This document shows, in pieces, positions 8,628-17,656 of a DNA stretch of 53,816 bases; the stretch's first letter is position 1; each line of letters begins with the position of its first letter. This DNA is from an uncultured Lachnospiraceae bacterium. GTDB taxonomy: Bacteria; Bacillota; Clostridia; Lachnospirales; Lachnospiraceae. The position numbers and the translations under genes were made by a program. The stretch spans positions 1 through 53,816 of the forward strand of contig CANRBX010000015.1 of NCBI GenBank assembly GCA_947628955.1, in the 5' to 3' direction. The notes under the pieces were generated by a model, which saw nothing but the letters and a program-made list of their open reading frames with translations, searched no databases and had not been told where the DNA came from.

Positions 8628-8885
8628 GGCCTGGCCGGAAAAAACAGACCTGGCCAGACAGATCAGGCAGGGCCGGGTGCCAGAAGGAACAGGTCAGGCA
8701 GACAGGGCCAGGCGGCAGAGCAGGCTTGATCAGACAGATCAGGCAAGGCCTGGCCGGAAAAAACAGACCTGGCAAGACAGAGCAGGCAGGGCCGGGCGCC
8801 AGAAGGAACAGGCAAGGCCTGGCCGGAAAAAACAGGCCTGGCCAGACAGAGCAGACAGGGCCGGGCCAGAAAAAGCAGACAGAGG
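8628..8885. repeat. Imperfect tandem repeats before the hisA-like gene
   Basis: Three copies of a block beginning GGCCTGGCCGGAAAAAACAG start at 8628, 8747 and 8816, so periods are about 119 and 69 bases, with partial shorter copies between. Each holds CTGGCC and GGCCAG arms able to pair. Together with the terminator at 8563 it fills the 382-base gap between the lipoprotein and hisA-like genes. The only ORFs across it are low-complexity and unsupported. Confidence 0.8.
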
Positions 8886-8900
8886 ACAGAGGGTGAAAAA

Positions 8901-9710
8901 ATGCGGTTCCGTCCGTGTATTGACATACATAATGGAAAAGTGAAGCAGATTGTCGGCGGCAGCCTGCGCGATGCGGGAGACCATGCCCACGAAAATTTTG
9001 TGTCGGAGCAGGACGCGGCGTTCTACGCGGATTTCTACCGGCGGGACGGCCTGAAGGGCGGACATGTGATCCTGCTGAACCCGCGCACCTCCGAATATTA
9101 CGGGGAGACGAGACGTCAGGCAATGCTGGCCCTCGCGGCGTATCCAGGCGGACTGCAGCTCGGCGGAGGGGTGGACGACACGAATGCCGCGGAATACCTG
9201 GAGGCCGGGGCCTCCCATGTCATTGTGACCTCTTTTGTTTTCCGAGACGGGCAGGTGGACTATGGAAATCTGGAGCGCCTGATCCGGGAGGCGGGCCGGG
9301 AGCATCTGGTGCTTGACCTGAGCTGCCGGAAGCGGGAGGACGGCTACTATATTGTCACGGATCGCTGGCAGAAATTTACGGAGGTTCGGCTGAGCCATGA
9401 GACGCTGGACATGCTGGCGGGCTACTGCGATGAATTTCTGATCCACGCAGCGGACGCGGAGGGCAGGCGGCAGGGCATCCAGGAGGATCTGGCGGAGATG
9501 CTGGGCGCCTGGGAGGGGATCCCCGTAACGTATGCGGGCGGCGTCGCAGACCTTGGGGATCTGCAGGCTCTCAGGATTCTGGGGAGAGACCGCCTTGACG
9601 TGACGGTGGGCAGCGCGCTGGATCTCTTCGGCGGCACGCTCCCGTACCGGAAAGTGCTTGAAATGTGCAAAAATAAGGAAAATCAGAAAGAAATTTTAAA
9701 CAATTCGTGA
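8901..9710 (+). CDS. hisA: HisA-type ProFAR isomerase of the eukaryotic (HIS6) subtype
   Basis: Predicted phosphoribosylformimino-5-aminoimidazole carboxamide ribotide isomerase, the fourth step of histidine synthesis, a cytosolic TIM barrel. The 269-residue product follows yeast His6 rather than ordinary bacterial HisA: an N-terminal CIDIHNGKVKQIVGGSL, then LQLGGGVDDTNAAEYLEAGA, VIVTSFVF, VLDLSCRK, DEFLIHAADAEG and VYAGG-like / GSALDLFGG blocks in the same order. The substrate Asp (CIDIH) and the later Asp (DLSCRK) are in place. The ATG at 8901 follows GAGGGTGAAAA. It stands alone, with no other his gene nearby, after a repeat array. Confidence 0.85.
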   Translation: MRFRPCIDIHNGKVKQIVGGSLRDAGDHAHENFVSEQDAAFYADFYRRDGLKGGHVILLNPRTSEYYGETRRQAMLALAAYPGGLQLGGGVDDTNAAEYLEAGASHVIVTSFVFRDGQVDYGNLERLIREAGREHLVLDLSCRKREDGYYIVTDRWQKFTEVRLSHETLDMLAGYCDEFLIHAADAEGRRQGIQEDLAEMLGAWEGIPVTYAGGVADLGDLQALRILGRDRLDVTVGSALDLFGGTLPYRKVLEMCKNKENQKEILNNS

Positions 9711-9725
9711 CAGCCATAATTTTTG

Positions 9726-9753
9726 TTGAAAAAAATGGAAGATGTGGTATACT
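9726..9753 (+). promoter_or_regulatory. Promoter of hpf
   Basis: TTGAAA (9726-9731), a 16-base spacer and TATACT (9748-9753) with an upstream TG, giving an extended -10 element. Confidence 0.65.
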
Positions 9754-9826
9754 GAAAAGAAGAACAGGATGCCGCAGGGCTACAGGCGGCGGAAGTTCCA
9801 GTCTCAGATAAAGGAGTTGGATAAAT

Positions 9827-10357
9827 ATGAAGTTTACGATCAGCGGCAAGAACATCGAGGTGACGGAGCATCTGAAGTCAGCGATCCGGGACAAGCTTGG
9901 CAAGCTGGAGAGATATTTCACTCCGAATACAGAAGTAATCGTGACATTGAGCGTTGAGAAAGAGCGTCAGAAGATCGAGGTGACGATCCCGGTCAAGGGC
10001 AACATCATCCGTTCCGAGCAGGTGAGCAATGATATGTACGTTTCCATCGATCTGGTGGAGGAGGTCATTGAGCGCCAGCTGCGCAAGTACAAGGAAAAGA
10101 TCATCGAGAAGCATCAGGACGGGGGCAATTTCAAGCAGGAATTCATCGAGAAGGAGAGCGACCCGCTGGATGAGGTAAAGATCATCCGCACGAAGCACTT
10201 CGGCATGAAGCCGATGTACCCGGAGGACGCCTGCGTGCAGATGGAACTCCTTGGCCACAATTTCTATGTATTCTTCAACGCGGAGACCGAAGAAGTCAAC
10301 GTCGTTTACAAGAGAAAAGGCAACACATACGGGCTGATCGAGCCGGAGTATTCATAA
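9827..10357 (+). CDS. hpf: Ribosome hibernation promoting factor, long form
   Basis: A 176-residue protein that binds the 30S decoding region and, in the long form, joins two 70S ribosomes into inactive 100S dimers. The N-terminal half (about 1-100) is the S30AE domain beginning MKFTISGKNIEVTEHL. After a linker, the C-terminal dimerisation domain (about 118-176) has the typical IIRTKHFGMKPMYPEDACV and a final NVVYKRKGNTYGLIEPE. It lies just upstream of secA, as in many Firmicutes, but with its own promoter and a strong hairpin after it. Confidence 0.95.
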   Translation: MKFTISGKNIEVTEHLKSAIRDKLGKLERYFTPNTEVIVTLSVEKERQKIEVTIPVKGNIIRSEQVSNDMYVSIDLVEEVIERQLRKYKEKIIEKHQDGGNFKQEFIEKESDPLDEVKIIRTKHFGMKPMYPEDACVQMELLGHNFYVFFNAETEEVNVVYKRKGNTYGLIEPEYS

Positions 10358-10399
10358 ATCGACAGACACGGCTTCCTGAACAGACATACAGAGCGTGAG

Positions 10400-10442
10400 G
10401 GCCGCCGCCCCTGTGCTTTGGCACAGGGCGGCGGCCTGTATT
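10400..10442 (+). terminator. Strong hairpin after hpf
   Basis: GCCGCCGCCCCTGTGC (10401-10416) pairs with GCACAGGGCGGCGGC (10421-10435) with one bulged C and a four-base loop. The tail (CTGTATTAT) has few Us, so it may be only partly terminating. Confidence 0.65.
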
Positions 10443-10485
10443 ATGGCCGTAAACTTACGGTCGGGAACTTTTCAAAAAATTGTGA

Positions 10486-10514
10486 TTGTCTTGCAGACAT
10501 GAAAGTGATACAAT
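10486..10514 (+). promoter_or_regulatory. Promoter of secA
   Basis: TTGTCT (10486-10491) and TACAAT (10509-10514) are 17 bases apart, 70 bases before the start codon. Confidence 0.5.
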
Positions 10515-10583
10515 AGATGGAACGTTGTATCTGTGAAGGCACAGAACAGACACGGAACATTATTTTTGGATGGGAGAAACAGG

Positions 10584-13160
10584 ATGAAATTATTAGAAAA
10601 AATTTTCGGCACCCACAGCCAGCGTGAGCTGAAGATGATCATGCCGATTGTGGACAAGATAGAAGACCTGCGTCCCCAGATGCAGGCGCTTTCTGACGAT
10701 GAGCTGAAAGCAAAGACCCCGGAGTTTAAGAACCGTTATGCGAACGGAGAGACCCTTGACGATCTGCTCCCGGAGGCTTTTGCGGTGGTGCGGGAGGCAG
10801 CGAAGCGTGTGCTTGATATGGAACACTACCGTGTACAGCTGATCGGCGGCATCATCCTTCATCAGGGGCGTATCGCTGAGATGCGTACCGGTGAAGGAAA
10901 AACGCTTGTGGCCACGCTCCCGGCGTATCTGAATGCGCTGACCGGGCAGGGCGTGCATATTGTCACGGTCAATGACTATCTGGCAAACCGTGACGCAGAG
11001 TGGATGGGACAGGTGCACAGATTCCTCGGCCTGACCGTCGGCTGCGTGCTCAATTCGATGAACAACGATGAGCGCAGGGAGCAGTATGCCTGCGATATCA
11101 CCTACATCACAAACAATGAGGTCGGTTTTGACTACCTCCGCGACAACATGGTCATCTATAAGGAGCAGCTTGTGCAGCGCGATCTGGTCTATGCGATCAT
11201 CGACGAGGTCGACTCGGTCCTGATCGATGAGGCGCGGACGCCTCTGATCATTTCCGGGCAGAGCGGGAAGTCGACAAGGCTGTATGAGGTCTGCGATATC
11301 CTGGCGCAGCAGCTGCAGCGCGGCGAGGCCAGCGGCGAGGTGACGAAGATGACGGCCCTGATGGGAGAAGAGATCACCGAGACCGGGGACTTCATTGTAA
11401 ACGAGAAGGACAAGATCGTCACGCTGACGCAGCAGGGCGTCGAGAAAGTGGAAAAATTCTTCCAGATCGACAACTTCTCCGACGCGGAGAACCTGGAGAT
11501 CCAGCACAATGTCGACCTGGCGCTGCGCGCGAACAACCTCATGCACCGTGACCAGGACTATGTCGTAAAGGACGACCAGGTGCTGATCGTGGACGAGTTT
11601 ACGGGGCGCATCATGCCGGGCCGCCGCTATTCGGACGGCCTGCACCAGGCGATCGAGGCGAAGGAGCACGTGAAGGTGAAGCGTGAGAGCAAGACGCTCG
11701 CGACGATCACGTTCCAGAATTTCTTCAACAAATACCAGAAGAAATGCGGTATGACAGGTACCGCGCTGACTGAGGAACAGGAGTTCCGCGACATTTACGG
11801 GATGGACGTCATCGAGATCCCGACCAACCGCCCGGTGTGCAGAAAGGATCTGGACGACGCGGTCTATATGACAAAGAAGGAGAAGTACCGCGCCGTTGTG
11901 GAGGCGGTTAAGGAGGCCCATGCGAAGGGCCAGCCGGTGCTGGTCGGTACGATCACGATCGAAGTGTCCGAGCTTATCAGCGGCCTTCTGAAGCGCGAGG
12001 GCATCCAGCACAAGGTCCTGAATGCGAAGTTCCATGAGCTCGAGGCCGAGATCGTGGCGGACGCCGGTATTCACGGGGCGGTCACGATCGCCACGAACAT
12101 GGCCGGCCGTGGTACGGATATCAAGCTTGACGAGGAGGCCCGCGCGGCGGGCGGCCTGAAGATCATCGGCACGGAGCGCCATGAGTCCAGACGTATCGAT
12201 AACCAGCTGCGCGGACGTTCCGGACGTCAGGGCGATCCCGGCGAGTCCAGATTCTATATTTCGCTCGAGGACGATCTGATGCGCCTGTTCGGCTCCGAGA
12301 AGATGATGAAGATGTTCCAGTCGCTCGGCGTGCAGGAAAATGAGCAGATCGAGCACAAGATGCTCTCAAGCGCGATCGAGAAGGCCCAGACAAAGATCGA
12401 GGGCAACAACTTCGGGATCCGCAAGAACCTGCTCGAGTACGACCAGGTAAACAATGAGCAGAGAGAGATCATCTATGCGGAGCGCAGACGCGTGCTCAAC
12501 GGCGAGAACATGCACGATTCCATAATGAAGATGATGCGCGACGTGGTGGATCATGTGGTTGAGATGTGCCTGGGCGACAACACGGACCGCGACGAGTGGG
12601 ATCTGAATGAGATCAATTCCGTGCTCCGCCCCGTCATCCCGATGGAGCCGGTCACGAAAGAGCTGATCAACAGCGTCTCGGGCAAGAATGAGCTGAAGGA
12701 GACTCTGAAGAAGCGCGCGGAGGATCTGTACGCGCAGAAGGAGAAGGAATTTGAAGATCCCGAGCAGATGCGCGAGATCGAGCGCGTGATCCTGCTGAAG
12801 GTGATCGACCGCAAGTGGATGGACCACATCGACGATATGGACCAGCTCCGCCAGGGGATCGGCCTGCAGGCGTACGGCCAGCGGGATCCGCTCGTCGAGT
12901 ACAAGATGAGCGCATACGAGATGTTCGACGGGATGACGGCCGCGATCCAGGAGGATACGGTGAAGCTTCTGTTCCATGTGAAGGTTGAGCAGAAGGTCGA
13001 GCGCGAAGAGGTTGCGAAGGTGACAGGGACGAACAAGGACGATTCCGGCCCGCGCGCGCCGAAGAAGCGCGCCGCCGAGAAGATCTATCCGAACGATCCG
13101 TGTCCGTGCGGCAGCGGCAAGAAGTACAAGCAGTGCTGCGGACGGAAGAAGGCATCCTGA
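10584..13160 (+). CDS. secA: Preprotein translocase ATPase SecA
   Basis: The motor that pushes unfolded preproteins through SecYEG using ATP. The 858-residue product has the DEAD-like motor with Walker A MRTGEGKT near residues 100-107, the [16 protein letters not shown] Walker B region near 206-220, the preprotein cross-linking domain, the second helicase domain with [11 protein letters not shown], and at the C-terminus a zinc-binding SEC-C motif [14 protein letters not shown] (about 840-853). The ATG at 10584 follows GGGAG at 10572; an upstream GTG at 10533 is not needed. It is followed by prfB as in many Firmicutes. Confidence 0.98.
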   Translation: MKLLEKIFGTHSQRELKMIMPIVDKIEDLRPQMQALSDDELKAKTPEFKNRYANGETLDDLLPEAFAVVREAAKRVLDMEHYRVQLIGGIILHQGRIAEMRTGEGKTLVATLPAYLNALTGQGVHIVTVNDYLANRDAEWMGQVHRFLGLTVGCVLNSMNNDERREQYACDITYITNNEVGFDYLRDNMVIYKEQLVQRDLVYAIIDEVDSVLIDEARTPLIISGQSGKSTRLYEVCDILAQQLQRGEASGEVTKMTALMGEEITETGDFIVNEKDKIVTLTQQGVEKVEKFFQIDNFSDAENLEIQHNVDLALRANNLMHRDQDYVVKDDQVLIVDEFTGRIMPGRRYSDGLHQAIEAKEHVKVKRESKTLATITFQNFFNKYQKKCGMTGTALTEEQEFRDIYGMDVIEIPTNRPVCRKDLDDAVYMTKKEKYRAVVEAVKEAHAKGQPVLVGTITIEVSELISGLLKREGIQHKVLNAKFHELEAEIVADAGIHGAVTIATNMAGRGTDIKLDEEARAAGGLKIIGTERHESRRIDNQLRGRSGRQGDPGESRFYISLEDDLMRLFGSEKMMKMFQSLGVQENEQIEHKMLSSAIEKAQTKIEGNNFGIRKNLLEYDQVNNEQREIIYAERRRVLNGENMHDSIMKMMRDVVDHVVEMCLGDNTDRDEWDLNEINSVLRPVIPMEPVTKELINSVSGKNELKETLKKRAEDLYAQKEKEFEDPEQMREIERVILLKVIDRKWMDHIDDMDQLRQGIGLQAYGQRDPLVEYKMSAYEMFDGMTAAIQEDTVKLLFHVKVEQKVEREEVAKVTGTNKDDSGPRAPKKRAAEKIYPNDPCPCGSGKKYKQCCGRKKAS

Positions 13161-13304
13161 TAAAGGCAGCTTTTCAGCCTGCACTCCGGGGCCGGGCAGG
13201 ACCGATATCCGGCTCCGGCGGCGGCATCGCCGGCAGGGCAGGAATGCCCCGGACCAGCGGGAAATACAATCATAAAGAAAATCATTATGAAAGAAGGTGA
13301 CGCA

Positions 13305-14436
13305 GTGGTTGAACTGGATCAGTTTAAGACGACTTTAGGAAGCTACACAGAACCATTGTTGGAAGTGAGGGATTCACTTTAACCTCGCATATAAGGAACA
13401 GAGGATCCAGGAGCTGGAGCGGGAAATGGAGGCTCCCGGCTTCTGGGACAATCCCGAGAAATCGCAGGAGATCATGAAGACGCTGAAGTCTCTGAAGGAC
13501 GATATTGAGGTATATCAGAGACTTCGCGAGCAGTATGACGAGATTGAACTCCTGATCGATATGGGCTATGAGGAGAACGACCCGGCTGTTATCCCGGAGA
13601 TCGAGGAGACGCTGGAAAAGTTCCGGAACGCATTTGAAGATATCCGCATCAAGACGCTTCTGTCCGGGGAGTACGATGGCGATAACGCGATCGTGACGCT
13701 GCACGCCGGAGCCGGCGGCACCGAGTCCTGTGACTGGGCGTCCATGCTTTACCGCATGTATACGCGCTGGGCGGACAAACGTGGCTACCAGGTGGAAGTT
13801 CTCGATTATCTGGACGGTGAAGAGGCCGGCATCAAGTCGGTGACCTTCCAGGTCAACGGGATAAATGCCTACGGGTACATGAAGTCTGAGAAGGGTGTGC
13901 ACCGTCTGGTGCGCATCTCCCCGTTCAATGCGGCGGGCAAGCGCCAGACCTCCTTTGTGAGCTGCGACGTCATGCCGGATATCGAGGAGGATGTGGACAT
14001 CGAGATCAACCCGGATGATCTGCGCATCGACACGTACCGCTCCAGCGGCGCCGGCGGACAGCACATCAACAAAACGTCCTCGGCGGTCCGCATTACGCAT
14101 CTGCCGACGGGCATTGTGGTGCAGTGCCAGAACGAGCGCTCCCAGCATCAGAACAAGGACAAGGCCATGCAGATGCTCAAGGCGAAGCTGTATCTGCTGA
14201 AGCAGCAGGAGAACGCAGAGAAGGCATCCGGTATCCGCGGCGAAGTCAAGGAGATCGGCTGGGGCAACCAGATCCGTTCTTACGTCATGCAGCCGTACAA
14301 GATGGTGAAGGATCTGCGCACAGGTTCGGAGACCGGCAATGTGGACAGCGTGATGGACGGAAACATCGACCAGTTTATCAACGCTTATCTGAAGTGGGTC
14401 TCTCTTGGAGAGAGCGCCGCGGAGCAGGAGGACTGA
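13305..14436 (+). CDS. prfB: Peptide chain release factor 2 (programmed +1 frameshift)
   Basis: RF2 ends translation at UGA and UAA codons. Frame 0 starts at GTG 13305 (AGAAGG just upstream, product MVELDQFKT...) and stops after 25 codons at TAA 13380-13382. Skipping T13380 joins the +1 frame (NLAYKEQRIQELE...) to 14436, giving 376 residues. With this join, the stop-codon-reading SPF tripeptide falls at residues 205-207 and the catalytic GGQ at 250-252, the same numbers as in E. coli RF2, which supports the splice point exactly. The slip site is CTT TAA C rather than the usual CTT TGA C. It sits 145 bases after secA. Confidence 0.95.
13364..13383 (+). promoter_or_regulatory. RF2 frameshift site with UAA stop
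   Basis: A Shine-Dalgarno-like GAGGG (about 13367-13372) precedes the slip codon CTT (13377-13379), in-frame TAA (13380-13382) and C (13383). The slip from CUU to UUU on the same tRNA is the standard RF2 mechanism. Confidence 0.85.
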
Positions 14437-14514
14437 ACACGGGCGGAGGACGGCCCGAGAACGGCGGTGCGCAGGACGCGCTTCACGAGAGTATGCAGTT
14501 AAGGAGAAACGGAA

Positions 14515-14958
14515 ATGCCGGATAGGTCAAAGTATTTTGTGGTCAGGCAGAAGGCAGTGCCGGAGGTGCTTCTGAAGGTTGTGGAGGCCAAGCGGCTTCT
14601 GGAAACGCGGCGCGCGGAGACCGTGCAGGAGGCTGCCGACCAGGTGGGGATCAGCAGAAGCTCTTTTTATAAGTACAAGGATGATATCTTTCCGTTCCGC
14701 GACAATGTGAAGGGGAAGACCCTTACGTTCATGCTGCAGATGCATGACGAGCCGGGGCTCCTCTCGGACGTTTTGAACATAGTGGCGGAGTACAAGGCGA
14801 ATATTCTGACGATCCATCAGAGCATACCGACGAACGGTGTGGCGACGCTGACGCTGAGCGTGGAAATTTTACCGGCGACCGGGGACGTCTCCAGCATGAT
14901 CGAGGCGATCGAGGCCCGGCCGGATATCCAGTACTTAAAAATACTGGCGAGAGAATAG
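14515..14958 (+). CDS. ACT domain protein (PheB/UPF0735 type)
   Basis: A 147-residue protein with an N-terminal helix-turn-helix-like part (AADQVGISRSSFYKYKDDIF, about residues 42-61) and a C-terminal ACT domain (about 70-145; TFMLQMHDEPGLLSDVLNIV). ACT domains bind amino acids and regulate their synthesis. The family is often named PheB without firm biochemical support. It starts at ATG 14515 after AAGGAG (14501-14506) and is 18 bases ahead of homoserine dehydrogenase, so it is probably co-transcribed and may sense threonine or a related amino acid. Confidence 0.88.
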   Translation: MPDRSKYFVVRQKAVPEVLLKVVEAKRLLETRRAETVQEAADQVGISRSSFYKYKDDIFPFRDNVKGKTLTFMLQMHDEPGLLSDVLNIVAEYKANILTIHQSIPTNGVATLTLSVEILPATGDVSSMIEAIEARPDIQYLKILARE

Positions 14959-14976
14959 AAGGGAAGGAAAGAGAAA

Positions 14977-16203
14977 ATGACAGAGATTGCAGTGTTGGGC
15001 TATGGGACAGTTGGTTCTGGCGTGGTGAAGGTGATCGAGACCAATCACGACAGCATTCTGGCGAAGGCAGGCGTGGATCTGCATGTGAAATATGTGCTGG
15101 ATCTGCGCGACTTTCCGGGAGATCCGATCCAGGAGCGGATCGTTCACGATTATGATACGATCGTCAATGATCCGGAGATCGCGGTGGTCGTCGAGGTGAT
15201 GGGCGGCACGGAGCCGGCCTTTACATTTTCGAAGCGCGCGCTCGCGGCGGGAAAAAGCATCTGCACTTCGAATAAGGAACTGGTCGCCAGGCATGGGACA
15301 GAGCTGCAGGAGCTTGCGCGGCAGAACCACGCGAGCTATCTCTTTGAGGCGAGCTGCGGGGGCGGCATCCCGATCATCCGCCCGCTGCGCACATCTCTGA
15401 CGGCAGATGTGATCGATGAGATCACAGGCATTTTGAACGGCACGACGAATTATATCCTGTCAAAGATGATTGACGAGGGACTGGAGTTTGACGACGTCCT
15501 GAAGGACGCGCAGCAGAAGGGCTATGCAGAGCGCAACCCGGAGGCGGATGTGGAAGGACATGACGCGTGCCGCAAGATCGCGATCCTCTCATCGCTCGCG
15601 TACGGAAAGCGCGTCGATTTTACGGATATTTACACAGAGGGGATCACCAGGATCACCTCAGCGGATATCAGATATGCGCGGGCGATGAAGAAGACCATCA
15701 AGCTTCTGGCGTACAGCGGACGGAAGGGAGACCAGGTCACTGCCATGGTCGCCCCGTACCTGGTGGATCGCGAGGATCCGCTCTACGGCGTCAGCGGTGT
15801 TTTCAACGCGATCTTTGTACACGGAAATATGCTCGGCGACGCGATGTTCTACGGGCAGGGCGCCGGCAGGGAGGCGACCGCGAGCGCGGTTGCGGCGGAC
15901 GTCGTGGAGGCGGCCCGTGCGCTTGGAACAGGCGTGGTTTCTGAATGGGATCCGGAGAAGCAGGTGCTGACCGACGTCTCCAGCACAAGAAAAGCGTTTT
16001 TCGTCCGGGTGCAGGGAGACGCTTCGCAGATTGCAAAGATGGAGGCTGTGTTCGGGCCGGTATCCCTTGTTGAGGCGGGCGTGGACGGAGAGTACGGCTT
16101 TACTACGCGGGTCATGACGGAGGCAGAGTATCAGGCGTGCGCTTCGCAGACGGAAGGCATCCTGGGCATGATCCGCATCCGTGAAAAGGGAGAGGCCTGC
16201 TGA
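14977..16203 (+). CDS. hom: Homoserine dehydrogenase
   Basis: Reduces aspartate semialdehyde to homoserine with NAD(P)H, the branch step to threonine and methionine. The 408-residue product has the nucleotide-binding GYGTVGSG at residues 8-15, the substrate region with EASCGGGIPIIRPL and ILNGTTNYILSKM, the AERNPEADVEGHDACRKIAILS block, and a C-terminal ACT domain (about 325-405) expected to give threonine feedback inhibition. It lies between an ACT protein and a presumed homoserine kinase, forming a threonine-synthesis unit. Confidence 0.96.
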   Translation: MTEIAVLGYGTVGSGVVKVIETNHDSILAKAGVDLHVKYVLDLRDFPGDPIQERIVHDYDTIVNDPEIAVVVEVMGGTEPAFTFSKRALAAGKSICTSNKELVARHGTELQELARQNHASYLFEASCGGGIPIIRPLRTSLTADVIDEITGILNGTTNYILSKMIDEGLEFDDVLKDAQQKGYAERNPEADVEGHDACRKIAILSSLAYGKRVDFTDIYTEGITRITSADIRYARAMKKTIKLLAYSGRKGDQVTAMVAPYLVDREDPLYGVSGVFNAIFVHGNMLGDAMFYGQGAGREATASAVAADVVEAARALGTGVVSEWDPEKQVLTDVSSTRKAFFVRVQGDASQIAKMEAVFGPVSLVEAGVDGEYGFTTRVMTEAEYQACASQTEGILGMIRIREKGEAC

Positions 16204-16267
16204 GACCGGAACGAACCGTATGGTGCCGGAAAAAACATGAGACTATATAGGAAAGGAAATTGCGGAC

Positions 16268-16354
16268 ATGGCTCTGATGCAGATGGTCGTGTCCGTATCT
16301 TTTGGTGAAAATGATGAAATATATCGTGGTTTTGGGAGACGGAATGGCGGATGA
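16268..16354 (+). CDS. Short leader ORF overlapping the next gene's start
   Basis: A 28-codon ORF (MALMQMVVSVSFGEN...) starts at ATG 16268, with AGGAAAGGAAAT at the proper distance upstream, and ends at TGA 16352-16354, about 40 bases inside the following gene in another frame. The downstream gene's own ribosome site is weak (GGTGA at 16304). The ORF may help ribosomes reach that start by coupling, or may simply be chance. No homology is recognised. Confidence 0.35.
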   Translation: MALMQMVVSVSFGENDEIYRGFGRRNGG

Positions 16355-17519
16355 GCCGCAGGAGCAGCTCGGAGGGCGTACGGTGCTTGAGGCGGCGCAC
16401 ACGCCTGTGATGGATGCGCTGTCCGCGTCGGCCGAGGTGGGAATGGTTCAGACGATTCCGGAGGGGATGAGCCCCGGAAGCGATACGGCGAATCTGTCTG
16501 TGCTCGGATACGATCCGGCAAAGTACTATACGGGGCGCTCCCCGCTCGAAGCGCTGTCGATCGGCGTTCCGATGAAGGACACGGATGTGGCGATGCGCTG
16601 CAATCTGGTGACGCTCTCTGAAGAGGAGCCGTTTGAGAGCAAGCGTGTGCTTGACCACAGCTCGGGAGAGATCAGCACGCAGGACGCCGCCGTTTTGCTG
16701 GATGCCGTCCGGGCGGAGCTGGAGAACGAGACTTACCAGTTTTATGTGGGCACGAGCTACCGCCACTGCGTGATCTGGGCAAACGGCAGGGTGGAGGCCC
16801 TGGCCGCGCCGCACGACCATCTGACCGAGGTGATCACGCCTTATCTGCCGGAGAATCCGGTGCTGCGGGCGATGATGAAGCGCAGCTTTGAGATCCTTGA
16901 CGGCCATCCGATCAATCAGGAGCGCAGGGAGAAGGGCCTGAATCCCGCGAACTGCTGCTGGTTCTGGGGCGCGGGCACAAAGCCGATGCTGACTTCGTTT
17001 GAGAAGGAATTCGGGAAAAAGGGCGCGATGATCTCCGCCGTGGATCTGCTGAAAGGGATCGCAGTCGGGGCCGGCATGCAGGTGATCACGGTGCCGGGCG
17101 CAAATGGCGGACTGAACACGAATTACGAGGGAAAGGCGCAGGCCGCAGTCGACGCGCTCCTGAAAGGGAACGCAGACTTTGTGTATGTGCATCTGGAGGG
17201 ACCGGACGAGATGGGACACCAGGGAAGTCTCGAGCGGAAGCGGAAGGCGATAGAGAACCTGGACGGCAGAGTGCTGAAGATCATCACGGAACAGATGGAT
17301 GCGGCCGGAGAGCCGTACCGGCTTCTGGTATTGCCGGACCATCCGACCCCGCTTCGCATCCGCACACACACGGGAGACCCGGTGCCGTACCTGCTGTATG
17401 ACAGCACCAAAAAGCTCGGGGACGGACGCCTGTACGGAGAATCCTCGGCCCGGGAGAGCGGGATCCTCCGCAGGGAGGGCTGCCGTCTGATGCGCGTGCT
17501 CCTTGAACAGGAAGTGTAG
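16314..17519 (+). CDS. Phosphoglycerate-mutase-like protein, presumed homoserine kinase
   Basis: A 401-residue member of the alkaline-phosphatase/cofactor-independent phosphoglycerate mutase superfamily (archaeal ApgM-like). It opens with KYIVVLGDGMADEP, carries GMSPGSDTANLSVLGYDP (phosphoserine/metal region, about residues 48-65), then HLEGPDEMGHQG and VLPDHPTPLRIRTHTGDP, the metal ligands of this fold. The branch found beside homoserine dehydrogenase in Clostridia and Bacteroides has been proposed to act as homoserine kinase where thrB is missing. Position 110 bases after hom supports that; the alternative is a glycolytic mutase. ATG 16314 or 16311 could be the start; TTG and GTG codons lie just upstream. 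Confidence 0.85.
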   Translation: MKYIVVLGDGMADEPQEQLGGRTVLEAAHTPVMDALSASAEVGMVQTIPEGMSPGSDTANLSVLGYDPAKYYTGRSPLEALSIGVPMKDTDVAMRCNLVTLSEEEPFESKRVLDHSSGEISTQDAAVLLDAVRAELENETYQFYVGTSYRHCVIWANGRVEALAAPHDHLTEVITPYLPENPVLRAMMKRSFEILDGHPINQERREKGLNPANCCWFWGAGTKPMLTSFEKEFGKKGAMISAVDLLKGIAVGAGMQVITVPGANGGLNTNYEGKAQAAVDALLKGNADFVYVHLEGPDEMGHQGSLERKRKAIENLDGRVLKIITEQMDAAGEPYRLLVLPDHPTPLRIRTHTGDPVPYLLYDSTKKLGDGRLYGESSARESGILRREGCRLMRVLLEQEV

Positions 17520-17581
17520 AGCGCTCAGACAGAAAGGATAAAATACCGGCGATTGCGGGGCAGCCGCCGGGCAAAACGGAT

Positions 17582-17638
17582 AAAAAACTGACGGACCATG
17601 GACAGCCGCAGAATATTCGGCGGCTGCCCATGGTCCGT
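17582..17638. terminator. Bidirectional terminator between convergent genes
   Basis: ACGGACCATGGACAGCCGC (17591-17609) pairs with GCGGCTGCCCATGGTCCGT (17620-17638), one mismatch, short loop. On the minus strand a run of six Us follows (complement of 17582-17588), so it should work well for the membrane-protein genes; the plus-strand tail (TGTTCCTTC) is weaker. Confidence 0.85.
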
Positions 17639-17656
17639 TGTTCCTTCAGGCTTTGT

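Noticed and set aside
8500-8943. 147-codon plus-strand ORF across the repeat block before hisA
   Set aside because: Arg/Gln-rich low complexity from the DNA repeats, and it runs into the real hisA-like start.
10593-12356. 587-codon minus-strand ORF opposite secA
   Set aside because: Antisense shadow; SecA on the plus strand is certain.
13287-13382. prfB read as a broken pseudogene because of the early stop
   Set aside because: The slip site, SD-like element and exact residue numbering of SPF and GGQ show programmed frameshifting.
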